Shown here: piece by piece, positions 7,859 through 15,354 of the stretch
How positions within the stretch are numbered: position 1 is the first letter of the stretch
Layout of the letters: each line of letters opens with the position of its first letter
Source of the DNA: Chrysochromulina parva
Lineage: Eukaryota > Haptophyta > Prymnesiales > Chrysochromulinaceae
DNA: 18,906 nucleotides
Reading direction: 5' to 3'
Assembly: GCA_002887195.1 (NCBI GenBank)
Contig: PJAB01000942.1
Span: 1-18,906, forward strand
Translations under genes and position numbers: made by a program
The notes under the pieces: model-generated
Databases searched by the model: none
The model's input: the letters and a program-made list of their open reading frames with translations, nothing else
Told to the model about the DNA's origin: nothing

Positions 7859-9287
7859 CTATGCCAGGTTGAGAGCGCCTATCAGCTCGAGCGCTGCCGC
7901 CTCAAAGGATGGCTTGACCTCTCTCAAGCGCACCTCCAAGTGCTCGCGGAGCAGCGTCGCGACTGCCCGAACATGCCCAACATCCACCTCCAAGTGCCCG
8001 GCATCCTCGGCAGCGCCCTCGACGCACTTCGCACCCTTGGCATCATCCTTGCCGTCGTGCTCTGCAGCGACGAGCGCGCGCTTGCCGTCCTCAGGCTCAT
8101 CATCTTGCTCAGCGCCTTTGGCGGCGCATGCAATGAGCTCGTCAATGCGCGCGTCACTCACCAAACTAGGCAGCTCGATGAGGGTCTGTGTGAGCTCATC
8201 TGTAGAGATCTGGAGCGACTTGGCGAGAATCTTGAGCACTTTCTTCGGCTTGAGCGACCTGGCCATCGGCAGCAGCTCATCACGGATCGAGCGAGTCGCG
8301 TCGAGGAGCACCTGATCAATTTCACACTCAGCGGCACACTCAGTGGCATGGCACTCGGGCACTCAGTAGCACACTCAGTGGCGCGGTGGTCGAAGAGCGC
8401 ACATCGGCCAGATTGGTGGCATCCACGAAGTTGTGCGTGAGCGAGAGTACCACATCGCCCGGATTGCCCAGGTTGCGCACGGCGTGGACACACCGGCTCG
8501 GATTGAAGCACACCTCGCCGGCCTCCTGGAACCCGCGGTAGAGCCGCCCTTGCCGCGCATGCGGCCACCGCTCGAAGAGGTCCTCCGCGAACAGGTCGGG
8601 TAGAGGCGCGCTGCCGTCGTCATCTCCGTCGTCGTCGTCCTTGTAGCCGAATGCGCGCACGCCCGTGCCCCTCGTGAGCAGCTCGTGATCCCTTCCGTGC
8701 GCACACACCCACTCCTTGCGCCCCTGGGCTACCCATAGCCAGGCGGACGATAGATTGGTGTCGACGTGCGTGGCCGAGCCGGACCGTGCTGTTCCTATGT
8801 ACAGCCACTTCATGTCAGTCGCAGCATTGCCGAGAACGACATGATTGGCGAGCCAAGCGGGGGCGCGCTCGAAGAAGCGTGGCACCGTGAAATCATCCTG
8901 GAGAGATCCACTGTTGCCGCGCACATAGTCCCACGCAGACAGATAAACGGGCGCACCGTCGCTGCTGGTCACACTTTCGAGCGCACTTCCGACCGTGGTT
9001 TCAACCTCTCGGCATGCGTTGGGGAATCCAATGGCCAGTTGCACACTGTAGTCCTTGTCGACTCCAGCGTGCTCGAGAATGTAACCTATGCTCCACTTGC
9101 TTGCTGCAGGCCAGTCAGTCCCTATGTTTGTGATGATGCATGGCTGCTGCGGGAGAGCGAAATCGCGCAGGAACTGCACATAGCTTAGCGTGGCTCCATC
9201 CACCACCGGTAGCGGAAGATAACCTTCGCCACACGCCGCATGTTCTTTCCGCCGCCTCCGCACGCTGATATCGGCGTGCCTCTCCAT
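7859..9287 (-). CDS. JmjC-domain 2-oxoglutarate/Fe(II) oxygenase (JMJD6-like), two exons
   Basis: Exon 1 runs 9287-8403 (ATG at 9287) and exon 2 runs 8311-7859, joined in phase 0 to give 445 residues. The JmjC cupin is clear. PCIITNIGTDWPA leads in, WLYIGTARSGSATHVD supplies iron ligands H174 and D176, and K191 sits 17 residues after the histidine, the same spacing as the cosubstrate lysine of JMJD6. H268 in the CFNPSRCVHAVRNL segment is the third ligand, and SLTHNFVDATNLAD closes the fold. An acidic loop (DDDDGDDD, about 217-224) is inserted. Family members hydroxylate protein side chains or demethylate histones; the substrate here is unknown. Exon 2 adds about 150 residues, mostly helical with an acidic/Lys linker, which I do not recognise. 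The gene lies 135 bp downstream of the plastid repeat protein on the same strand. Without the intron, exon 1 would stop after 20 unrelated residues. Confidence 0.85.
8312..8402 (-). other. Intron of the JmjC gene (91 nt, phase 0)
   Basis: On the minus strand the donor is GAT|GTGCGC (exon ends at 8403) and the acceptor is TTGATCAG|GTGCTC (exon starts at 8311). Removing it joins ...NLAD to VLLDATRSIRDE... without a frame change. The intron is largely made of variants of CTGAGTGTG/ACTGAGTG, four to five copies on the minus strand. Splicing is inferred from frame and protein continuity, not from transcript data. Confidence 0.8.
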
Positions 9288-9422
9288 AACTTCAAACTTG
9301 ACGAAACTTTTAGATGAAAGTCCAATTCCTGGATGATTCGTGGAGTTGACGGAGGAAGAACCACATACAGAGTGATACGCAGGCGTCGATAAATTTTCGC
9401 CATGGGACAAGTGCCTCCTGCT

Positions 9423-10892
9423 CTACTGATCGACGTCGCCGAGCCTGGCCTCGAGTGCCTTGTTCTTGGCGGCGAGCTCACTCACCATCTTGGTGAGTGC
9501 CTCCAGCTGCGCAGCCACCGCGTCGTTCCCGGCGGCAGCTGGGACGGATGCCGGCGCGGCCACCGGCGGCGGCGTCGCCGGCTTCGGAGGGGGCGCTTCG
9601 GGCTTGGCGACGGGCACGGGCCGGGCCACCGGCATCGAGGCGGAGGCCGGGGCGGCGACTGGCTTGGCGACCGCGACCGGCATGGCGACCGGCATGGCGA
9701 CCGGCATGCCGGCCATGGGCATGGACACGGGCGTCGCCACGGCCACGGGCACCGGAGCAGCGACCGGCGTGGGCGGCGTCATTGGCTTCGGCGGGGGCGT
9801 GGGGACCGCTGCCGCCATCGGCATGGGCATGTCCACCGGTTTGGGCGGCGGCATCGGCTTCGGAGGCGTCATTGGCTTCGGCGGCGGCGTGGGGACCGCT
9901 GCCGCCACCGGCATGGGCATGTCCACCGGTTTGGGCGGCGGCATCGGCTTCGGAGGCGTCATTGGCTTCGGCGGGGGCGTGGGGACCGCTGCCGCCACCG
10001 GCATGGGCATGTCCACCGGTTTGGGCGGCGGCATCGGCTTCGGAGGCGTCATTGGCTTCGGCGGCGCCATCGGCTTGGGCGGTGCCATCGGCATCGTCGC
10101 GCCGGCTGGCTTGGGAGGCGCCATCGGCATCGCCATCGGACGATCGCTACCGGATGCGCGCCGACTCGCGACCCGATCCGACTCCCGCTGCACGGGCGGC
10201 GCGGCGGCTGCCATGGTGCTCGTGAGCGGCGAGGCCTTGGCACCGTCGAGCCAGCCCAGGGGCTCCTTGGCGAGGTTGCCGAGCCCCTCGAAGAAGATGG
10301 TGCTCGCGTCACGCTTCTCCGCGGGCGACGCGAACCGGCCCATGGGCCCCTTGCTCATTGAGGGCGCCGGGCTCACAGAGGCGGCCGCTGCTTTGTCCTT
10401 GCCGCTGCCGAGGGCAGCGACGAACAAATTGACGCCGAAGGCAGCCACGGGGAGCCAACCGACGGCGATCGCGACCGCGACCGCGTCATTCGATCCAGAC
10501 GCCGCCGCCTGCATGACCTCGGCCGCCGCCGCAGCAGGCGCGCCAATTTCTGGTGCAGGCGCCTCAAATGAGGGCATCTCGAAGGACTTGAGAGAGGGCA
10601 TCGAGGGCATCTCAAACGAGGGCATCGATGGCATCTCAAACGAGGGCGTCGAGGGCATCTCGAGGGCGGGTGCCGCTGTGGAGGGCTCCGGAATCTGAGC
10701 CACAGGTGCGGGCACAGATTCCGACTTCTGCTTGAGCTCACGGAGCGCCTGAATCTGAGCCTTGAGCTGTTCGATTTCGCTGAGCTCATCGGCCATCGAC
10801 ACGCCGCGGATGCGGCGAGCGCCGATGCCCAGCCGAATGTTGGCCGGACCCACAAGCGCCGTGGCTGCGGCGACGATCAGGAAAAAACCCAT
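9423..10892 (-). CDS. Repeat-rich membrane protein, probably plastid-targeted
   Basis: A 489-residue protein from ATG 10892. The N-terminus (MGFFLIVAAATALVGPAN) is signal-peptide-like, then a basic Arg-containing stretch (20-30) as in bipartite plastid presequences. A short coiled coil follows (about 34-58), then EMPSMPSF-type repeats (78-109) and an Ala-rich hydrophobic helix (about 135-162). The segment 197-220 (STIFFEGLGNLAKEPLGWLDG) is the only compact conserved-looking part. A Pro/Met/Lys region (252-374) holds three nearly identical 30-residue repeats, then comes a Pro/Ala/Val region, and a C-terminal coiled coil (about 455-485). I do not recognise the family. It is divergently paired with a light-harvesting gene across 153 bp, which supports, but does not prove, a plastid role. 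The same frame runs on upstream, antisense through the light-harvesting gene; that part is dismissed. Confidence 0.68.
   Translation of the reverse strand: MGFFLIVAAATALVGPANIRLGIGARRIRGVSMADELSEIEQLKAQIQALRELKQKSESVPAPVAQIPEPSTAAPALEMPSTPSFEMPSMPSFEMPSMPSLKSFEMPSFEAPAPEIGAPAAAAAEVMQAAASGSNDAVAVAIAVGWLPVAAFGVNLFVAALGSGKDKAAAASVSPAPSMSKGPMGRFASPAEKRDASTIFFEGLGNLAKEPLGWLDGAKASPLTSTMAAAAPPVQRESDRVASRRASGSDRPMAMPMAPPKPAGATMPMAPPKPMAPPKPMTPPKPMPPPKPVDMPMPVAAAVPTPPPKPMTPPKPMPPPKPVDMPMPVAAAVPTPPPKPMTPPKPMPPPKPVDMPMPMAAAVPTPPPKPMTPPTPVAAPVPVAVATPVSMPMAGMPVAMPVAMPVAVAKPVAAPASASMPVARPVPVAKPEAPPPKPATPPPVAAPASVPAAAGNDAVAAQLEALTKMVSELAAKNKALEARLGDVDQ
9775..10044. repeat. 90-bp tandem repeat, three copies
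   Basis: Copies start at 9775, 9865 and 9955 and differ at only one or two bases each (for example at 9794 and 9817-class positions); a degenerate partial copy follows at 10045-10071. Each encodes 30 residues of PPKPM/PPPKPV/DMPMPVAAAVPT type in the minus-strand plastid protein. Near identity implies recent amplification or gene conversion, so copy number may vary between strains and may be mis-assembled. Confidence 0.92.
10566..10661. repeat. EMPSMPSF-type short repeats in the plastid protein gene
   Basis: Four to five variants of E-M-P-S-(M/T)-P-S-F occur in residues 78-109 of the minus-strand product, seen in DNA as repeated GAGGGCATC and ATCTCAAACGAGGGC blocks. They lie between the N-terminal coiled coil and the membrane helix. 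Confidence 0.8.
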
Positions 10893-11045
10893 GGGCGAAA
10901 GCGACGAGATCGCAAAGATTCTCGCGTCCCCCCCGCGCACCCAAGGTGGAACCGCCCACAAACAATCTTGGACTCTATTGTTCTCGTTGCACTTCCACGA
11001 TCTTTCGTGCACGGCGTGCATCTCTTCTAGATCACCGACAACAGG
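10893..11045. promoter_or_regulatory. Divergent promoter of plastid protein and light-harvesting gene
   Basis: Only 153 bp separate the two ATGs. Near the midpoint is an inverted repeat AACAAT-N10-ATTGTT (10961-10982). A pyrimidine tract CATCTCTTCTAG (about 11020-11033) just before the light-harvesting ATG resembles a splice acceptor, and the TAG is in frame upstream of that ATG. No TATA box is apparent. Confidence 0.6.
10961..10982. promoter_or_regulatory. Inverted repeat AACAAT-N10-ATTGTT
   Basis: Perfect 6-bp arms (10961-10966 and 10977-10982) with 10-bp spacing, one helical turn, place two half-sites on the same DNA face. It is centred within 3 bp of the middle of the divergent intergenic region. 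A role as a shared operator-like site is inference. Confidence 0.4.
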
Positions 11046-11627
11046 ATGTTCGCGGCACTCACCAACCCCGCGACAAGCATGCGTGCCGTGGGCGCGGCGC
11101 CGATACAGATGCAGGCGCCCTTCTCGCCTCGGTCGATGCCCGGCGTCTCTGCCCCGCTCGGCTTCTTCGACCCGCTTGGGTTTTCGACCGATGCGTCTGA
11201 GTCGAAGGTGCTCTTCTACCGCGAGGTCGAGCTGAAGCACGGCCGCGTCGCGATGCTGGCAGCGCTGGGCTTCTTGGTGGGCGAGCAGTTCCATCCACTC
11301 TTCGGCGGCGAAATCGACGTGCCCAGCTACATCGCCTTCCAGCAAACGCCGCTGCAGACTTTCTGGCCAGTGGTGACCGTGCCGATTGCGATCTTCGAGG
11401 TCTTCTCGGTCTTCACGTTCAACTCGCCGTTTGGCGGCGAGCTCTGGAGCACCCGCACTGACTATGACAGCGGCAACCTCGGCTTCGATCCGCTCGGCCT
11501 GAAGCCTCGGAATCCGCAGGAGCTCTTCGACATGAAAACAAAGGAAATCAACAACGGACGGCTTGCGATGATTGGGATCGCCGGCATGATCGGCCAGGAG
11601 CTCGCCACGGGCGAGAAGCTCTTCTGA
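11046..11627 (+). CDS. Light-harvesting chlorophyll a/c-binding protein (FCP type)
   Basis: A 193-residue protein of the Lhc superfamily, a thylakoid antenna that binds chlorophyll and carotenoid. Helix B carries ELKHGRVAML (E62, H65, R67), and helix C carries the matching EINNGRLAMIGI (E167, N170, R172). The middle helix is about 107-124 (WPVVTVPIAIFEVFSVF). Mature sequence begins near SAPLGFFDPLGF, and the repeat GNLGFDPLGL precedes helix C. The length is typical of compact FCPs. The N-terminal 35 residues are Ala/Met/Pro/Arg-rich and transit-like but lack a good hydrophobic signal peptide, which complex plastids normally require. An unseen upstream exon is possible, because an acceptor-like tract with an in-frame TAG precedes ATG 11046. 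The class (Lhcf versus Lhcr-like) is not resolved. Confidence 0.93.
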   Translation: MFAALTNPATSMRAVGAAPIQMQAPFSPRSMPGVSAPLGFFDPLGFSTDASESKVLFYREVELKHGRVAMLAALGFLVGEQFHPLFGGEIDVPSYIAFQQTPLQTFWPVVTVPIAIFEVFSVFTFNSPFGGELWSTRTDYDSGNLGFDPLGLKPRNPQELFDMKTKEINNGRLAMIGIAGMIGQELATGEKLF

Positions 11628-12322
11628 AGAGAAGAACTCCTTCGCCCTCGCCGCGCGCGCTGCACGCTCTCGCATGAATGGCACACAGCATGACGGCTCG
11701 TGTGGGCCGCAACGAGCCGTGCTTTTGTGTTCCGGCCCAGCTGCCGTTGCACACGCGTCAACATCGCGCTGTGCCCGAGTCTAAGTGTTTTATTGGCATC
11801 AGATGTAATAGCGCCCCCCGGTGCAAGCGACGTCGCCTAGAGAGTGTCTCGGAGTTTTTACAGCAATGGCATGCGTCCCATGGTGCCATACACAATCAGG
11901 CGTTGCCAGGTGAGCGTCCAATTTGATGGGACGCGTCGTCGACACGACCCGGGCCGCGGGGCGCGGGCGCCCGGGGCCGCAACCGCGGCGCCGCGCGCGC
12001 GCGCGCTCGTGCGCGCGGGCGACGTGTGGCTGTTGTTATGGCTGTTGCGGTGTTCCGCCCGCGGATTGCGGTGCGCCGGCGGCGTGCCCGGGGTATGTTA
12101 CTATAACATGTTTGTAAAACCGGCGCCGCACGCGCATACCATGCGCATACACATGGCGAAGGACGCCGATCGGCCCTGGGCGTCCCGCGCGCCGGACGCG
12201 CAACGGCGCGATGTCGCCCTACGCAAGAACGAGTAGCACAGCTAGGAGCTAGTCGCGTCACGCTGCTGCACGCGCAGCACCGTCACAGCATCGCCTGGCG
12301 AGCTCCAGGTCGATTACGAACC
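11628..12322. other. Gene-free convergent gap with extreme CG-dense tract
   Basis: This is the largest gap, nearly 700 bp, between the light-harvesting stop and the SMARCD stop. It includes an alternating CG tract around 11986-12018, a small TGCTGC/GCAGCA hairpin (12264-12279) that would be in the SMARCD 3' flank, and otherwise nothing recognisable. Open frames here have Arg/Ala-rich products typical of noncoding GC-rich DNA. Confidence 0.55.
11986..12018. repeat. Alternating purine-pyrimidine CG tract
   Basis: A run of mostly alternating C and G (GGCGCCGCGCGCGCGCGC followed by TCGTGCGCGCGG) in the gap between convergent genes. Such tracts can adopt Z-DNA; no function is shown. Confidence 0.6.
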
Positions 12323-13987
12323 TTACCCGGGTGTCGGCCGACGGCGGCGTTGGGAGTCAGCAAGGTAGGCACGGATAGCAAAGGCAGTCCACGGGCCGTC
12401 GAAAGCTCGCATAGTCGGATCGGGAGGTGGCGGCGCCTCGTGCTCGGCGGGCAATGGCGGCGGCAGGCACGGCGTCGTGAGCATGTGCGGCCGGAGTGCG
12501 TGCGTGGCCGCGTGCAGGTTTGAGTTGAGCAGCGCTCGAGCAAAGCCTGACAGTGGGCGCAACCGCCGTCCCGTGGCAGCAGCTGCGGCCGCCGGTAGCG
12601 CCAGCGCCGCTGCTGTCGCTGCAACGTCCTCTGGGCTCTCAGCCTCCATCTTGACCTGCACTTTGTCGCCCGCTTCGTCAGGATCCGCCTCTTCGTCGGC
12701 CGCTGCCGCCCCGTTCGGGTCGTCAGCGTCGTCCTCGTCGGCAAACAGCAGGGCTTGCAACCAGCGCCGCTTGTCGGCCACGTCAACGAGCTTGCGTAGC
12801 GTGTGTTCGAGCTTCAGGTCAAGCGGCGCGAGGGCGGAGGGGCGTTTGGCGTCCATGGCGGTGAGCCGGTTCAGCGCGGTGTGCCGGTGCTGGTGCAGCG
12901 GTTCGTCATCCGGCAACAGCACCTCGAGCACTGAGGTGGAGGTCCCAGGCACGATCGTGTGCATCAGCGGCGGCGGCTCCCAAAGCTTGAGTTGAGGATG
13001 GAGGTGACGGTGGAGCTCGGAGAGCGTCAGAAGCCGCACCACCCTCGGGTCGATGCCCAGCGCGCTCGCCAGCCCTGCGTGGTTGCCTACTCGCAGCGCC
13101 GCGCTGCCGTCGCGCTTATTGGCCTCGAGAAGCCCGCGATCGCGCACAAAGAGCCAGAGGGCCTCCTCGACCTCGATGTAGCTGTAGTGGCTCTCTGGCG
13201 CGAGCTGCAGCAGCGCCGCGAGACTGCGGCTCACGCTCACGCGCGCGAGCGGCGCGACTGGGCCAGCGCCCGAGCTGAGAGAGCGCTGCTTGAGACGCAG
13301 AGCGATGCGCGAAGGGAGCTCCGACGGAGCGGGTGCGCCACTTGGGGTGGTGCGATTGATCACGATGCCGGGGCAGTGCGGTTCCTCGCCCTCGGTGGCC
13401 CGCCACTCGGTCTTGATCGTCTGCGGCTGCGCCGCGATCTGCACCTGCACGATGTCGAAGAATCGATGCAGCGGCACATGCTCGCTGAAGGCGGAATCGC
13501 CGTCCCCCTTGCCGGTGCGTGCTGCCGCCAACACCTGCAGCGACCACGCGCCGGCGTGCGCGGGCTCTTCGCCACGCGCAGCCGCGTGGGCCAACGCGGC
13601 CGGATCGAGCTCCTCGCGGCCTGGGTCATACGTGCTCGACACGAACACACGCACGCAGCGCAGGATCTGCCGTGGGCTGCAAGCGTTGAGAGCAGGTGCG
13701 ATCTCCTTGCCCTCGGCGACGCCCGAGAGCGTGGTGCGCAGCTCATGCTTGCCGCGCGCGATGGCCTGGTCGATCCGTTCCTCGCAGTCCGTGAGCCGGT
13801 TGAAGCTGTCCGCCAGTGGCCCCAACAGCGAGGCCACCTCGACAGGCAGTTTGAGGGGTTGTGCGATGGCACGAAGGCGCTTCTCGCGAGGAGGTGCCGT
13901 CGCCGTGTTAGGCGGCCGCTTGGAGGCGGTGATCACGGAGCCGCGATTGACAGCAAACTGTGGTGGCATGGTCCCGATGGATTGCAT
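12323..13987 (-). CDS. SMARCD/BAF60/Rsc6-like SWI/SNF complex subunit with SWIB domain
   Basis: A 554-residue protein from ATG 13987 (another ATG at 13969). Several blocks align in order with animal SMARCD1-3. A helical LADSFNRLTDCEERIDQAI block is followed by LRCVRVFVSSTYDP (animal LRIFISNTFNP-type). HRFFDIVQVQIA and TEWRATEGEE correspond to the FFK...EWHRT region. A SWIB/MDM2-like fold spans about 256-339 (LAALLQLAP, IEVEEALWLFVRDRGLL, LTLSELHRHL). The C-terminal FDGPWTAFAIRAYLADSQRRR matches the family's PWAQEAVxRYF...QRR ending. The product should be a nuclear core subunit of an ATP-dependent chromatin remodeller. An acidic stretch (about 417-440) and an Ala-rich stretch (about 455-472) interrupt the region before the C-terminal motif. 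The SWIB part is more divergent than in animals and plants. A pentamer microsatellite lies 88 bp upstream of the ATG. Confidence 0.85.
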   Translation of the reverse strand: MQSIGTMPPQFAVNRGSVITASKRPPNTATAPPREKRLRAIAQPLKLPVEVASLLGPLADSFNRLTDCEERIDQAIARGKHELRTTLSGVAEGKEIAPALNACSPRQILRCVRVFVSSTYDPGREELDPAALAHAAARGEEPAHAGAWSLQVLAAARTGKGDGDSAFSEHVPLHRFFDIVQVQIAAQPQTIKTEWRATEGEEPHCPGIVINRTTPSGAPAPSELPSRIALRLKQRSLSSGAGPVAPLARVSVSRSLAALLQLAPESHYSYIEVEEALWLFVRDRGLLEANKRDGSAALRVGNHAGLASALGIDPRVVRLLTLSELHRHLHPQLKLWEPPPLMHTIVPGTSTSVLEVLLPDDEPLHQHRHTALNRLTAMDAKRPSALAPLDLKLEHTLRKLVDVADKRRWLQALLFADEDDADDPNGAAAADEEADPDEAGDKVQVKMEAESPEDVAATAAALALPAAAAAATGRRLRPLSGFARALLNSNLHAATHALRPHMLTTPCLPPPLPAEHEAPPPPDPTMRAFDGPWTAFAIRAYLADSQRRRRPTPG

Positions 13988-14422
13988 GAGCACCGTCCCG
14001 ATCAATCAAAGCAACGAGATGTTCGCGACCGACCCCGACTCCTGGCTGATACGACCAGGGACACGACGTCAAGCAAGTCAAGTCAAGTCAAGTCAAGTCA
14101 AGTCAAGTCAAGTCAAGTCAAGCTCACACTTTCTTTCGCACACTTCCCCACTTTGCTTGACACTGGCGCGGGGAGGGAGTGAGGGCACGATTCTGGACGA
14201 TTCTGCCTGAGTTTTCTGGCTGCGACACGACGACATGAACAATCAATACATGTATCGCACAGCGCCAGAGTTCTCCTGGGTGAGAGGCTGAGAGCGGTGG
14301 CAGGACTTCGACATGTTGCCGCAGCTGAGTCAGCCGCTACTAATGCTTAGGTCGACAATCATGCGCTTCAGCTGTATCACGTTGAGCGCCAGACCGCCAG
14401 TGCGCCACCAGCCGACACACCA
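13988..14422. other. Promoter side of SMARCD gene and 3' flank of ankyrin gene
   Basis: This 435-bp gap holds the (AAGTC)n microsatellite at 14075-14122 and a TTTCTTTCGCACACTTCCCC stretch after it (14131-14150). The remainder (14200-14422) shows no gene or strong structure. The SMARCD promoter and the ankyrin gene's 3' UTR must both lie here. Confidence 0.5.
14075..14122. repeat. Microsatellite (AAGTC)n, about 9.6 perfect copies
   Basis: Uninterrupted pentamer units over 48 bp, with one imperfect unit to the left (14069-14074). On the SMARCD-coding strand the unit reads GACTT. It lies 88 bp upstream of the SMARCD ATG, so it may be in the promoter or 5' UTR and its length may vary between strains. 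Confidence 0.95.
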
Positions 14423-14890
14423 TCACAAACTTGTCCCGGCGATTTTCGCGCGCAACATGGCCTCAATTGCAGGTTGTCGCGCCTCCTGGGCCATCCTCAG
14501 GAGCGACTTGCCGTTCTCGTCCTCAGCGTTCGGGTCAGCACCAGAACTAAGCAGGAGTTTCACCAGTTCGGTCTGCCCATGGTAGAGTGCCCACATTGTG
14601 GGCGTCATGTGTAATGTGCTACCCCTAGGCGTACGGGCATCCACCAGTGCACCAGCACGAAGCAGATGCTGCGCCGTTTCCAACGAGCCTCGTATGGCAG
14701 CCACGTGCAGCGCCGACTCGCCGTCCTTGCTCCTCTGATGCACATCCACACCGCTGTCTAGCAGTGATTTAACCGTCTTTGCGTCGCCCTCGCCAGCAGC
14801 AAAAATCAGCGGCCAGCGCTCACGGTCGTCCTCAATGGCGTTCCCTGTGGTGCCTATAGCGGCACACAGTATGAACGTGAAGGCGTGCAT
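14423..14890 (-). CDS. Small ankyrin-repeat protein, possibly secreted or ER-targeted
   Basis: A 155-residue protein from ATG 14890. The N-terminus (MHAFTFILCAAIGTTGNA) looks like a cleavable signal peptide. Four ankyrin repeats follow: about 25-58 (WPLIFAAGEGD...LLDSGVDV), 57-90 (GESALHVAAIRGS...LLRAGALVDA), 94-124 (TPTMWALYHGQTELVKLLLSSGADPNA) and 127-150 (NGKSLLRMAQEARQPAIEAML). Ankyrin repeats mediate protein binding and no other domain is present, so a specific role cannot be assigned. The third repeat has MWALYHG in place of the usual LHxAAxxG. If the signal peptide is real, a lumenal ankyrin protein is unusual; the hydrophobic start could instead be an anchor or a mis-assigned start. 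Confidence 0.75.
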   Translation of the reverse strand: MHAFTFILCAAIGTTGNAIEDDRERWPLIFAAGEGDAKTVKSLLDSGVDVHQRSKDGESALHVAAIRGSLETAQHLLRAGALVDARTPRGSTLHMTPTMWALYHGQTELVKLLLSSGADPNAEDENGKSLLRMAQEARQPAIEAMLRAKIAGTSL

Positions 14891-15354
14891 CTGACGCCGA
14901 CGATCCCGAACTTACGTCGTGAAGACCAACTGACCAAGGGCCCCATCGAGCATCGTCCAGGGTCAGCCGCGTGCCGCTCAACAAGACGCTCTTGGTCGTG
15001 TCGCTCGTTTTGGATCGCAATTGAGCTCAATTAGATCTCTATCGTTTGAACGACAAACCGATCGATCCTGCTTTTCCTGCGACAAGTGCGCGCACCACGG
15101 GTCGGTGCCCTACTACTTGCCGCATGTGCACGGTGCTAACCTTGTGCCCCAAAGCTCTTTTTCGCCGTTGTGCAGCCCTTGCTCACATCGTCACATGATG
15201 CACATCTACTCCGCCGCCGAGCGGTGCTTGAACCGTCATTGCGGCCCGCCTTGGCCCCCCTCCCCCTCTTCCCCCGAGAACACGATCTCCCACCCCGCCA
15301 ACATGCATGTTTGGAGATCTCCATGGCCGCCTTAAGCTGAAGATGAGCTTGGAC
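14891..15354. other. Gap between ankyrin and choline-transporter-like genes
   Basis: The left part is the presumed ankyrin promoter and has a 14-bp palindrome (15019-15032). The right part is the 3' flank of the transporter gene, with a C-rich tract (15242-15279) and two adjacent short palindromes, AACATGCATGTT (15300-15311) and GGAGATCTCC (15313-15322). No gene is seen. Confidence 0.5.
15019..15032. repeat. Perfect 14-bp palindrome AATTGAGCTCAATT
   Basis: Self-complementary over 14 bases, about 130 bp upstream of the ankyrin gene ATG. It could be a dimeric regulator site; chance is possible at this length. Confidence 0.5.

Noticed and set aside
8340..8362. Frameshift or two overlapping genes at the JmjC end
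   Set aside because: A GT-AG intron in phase 0 restores a continuous, sensible protein, so neither a frameshift nor two genes is needed.
10893..11684. 264-codon upstream extension of the plastid repeat protein frame, antisense to the light-harvesting gene
   Set aside because: It is the mirror of a conserved Lhc coding region in GC-rich DNA; its composition is Arg/Glu/His-rich without domains, and a signal-like ATG start exists at 10892.
11678..12236. Small genes in the convergent gap
   Set aside because: Frames are Arg/Ala/Cys-rich, overlap the CG tract, and show no domain or splice logic.
12959..14182. Long plus-strand open frame opposite the SMARCD gene
   Set aside because: The minus strand carries ordered SMARCD blocks; the plus frame gives an Arg/Leu/His-rich product typical of antisense GC-rich sequence.
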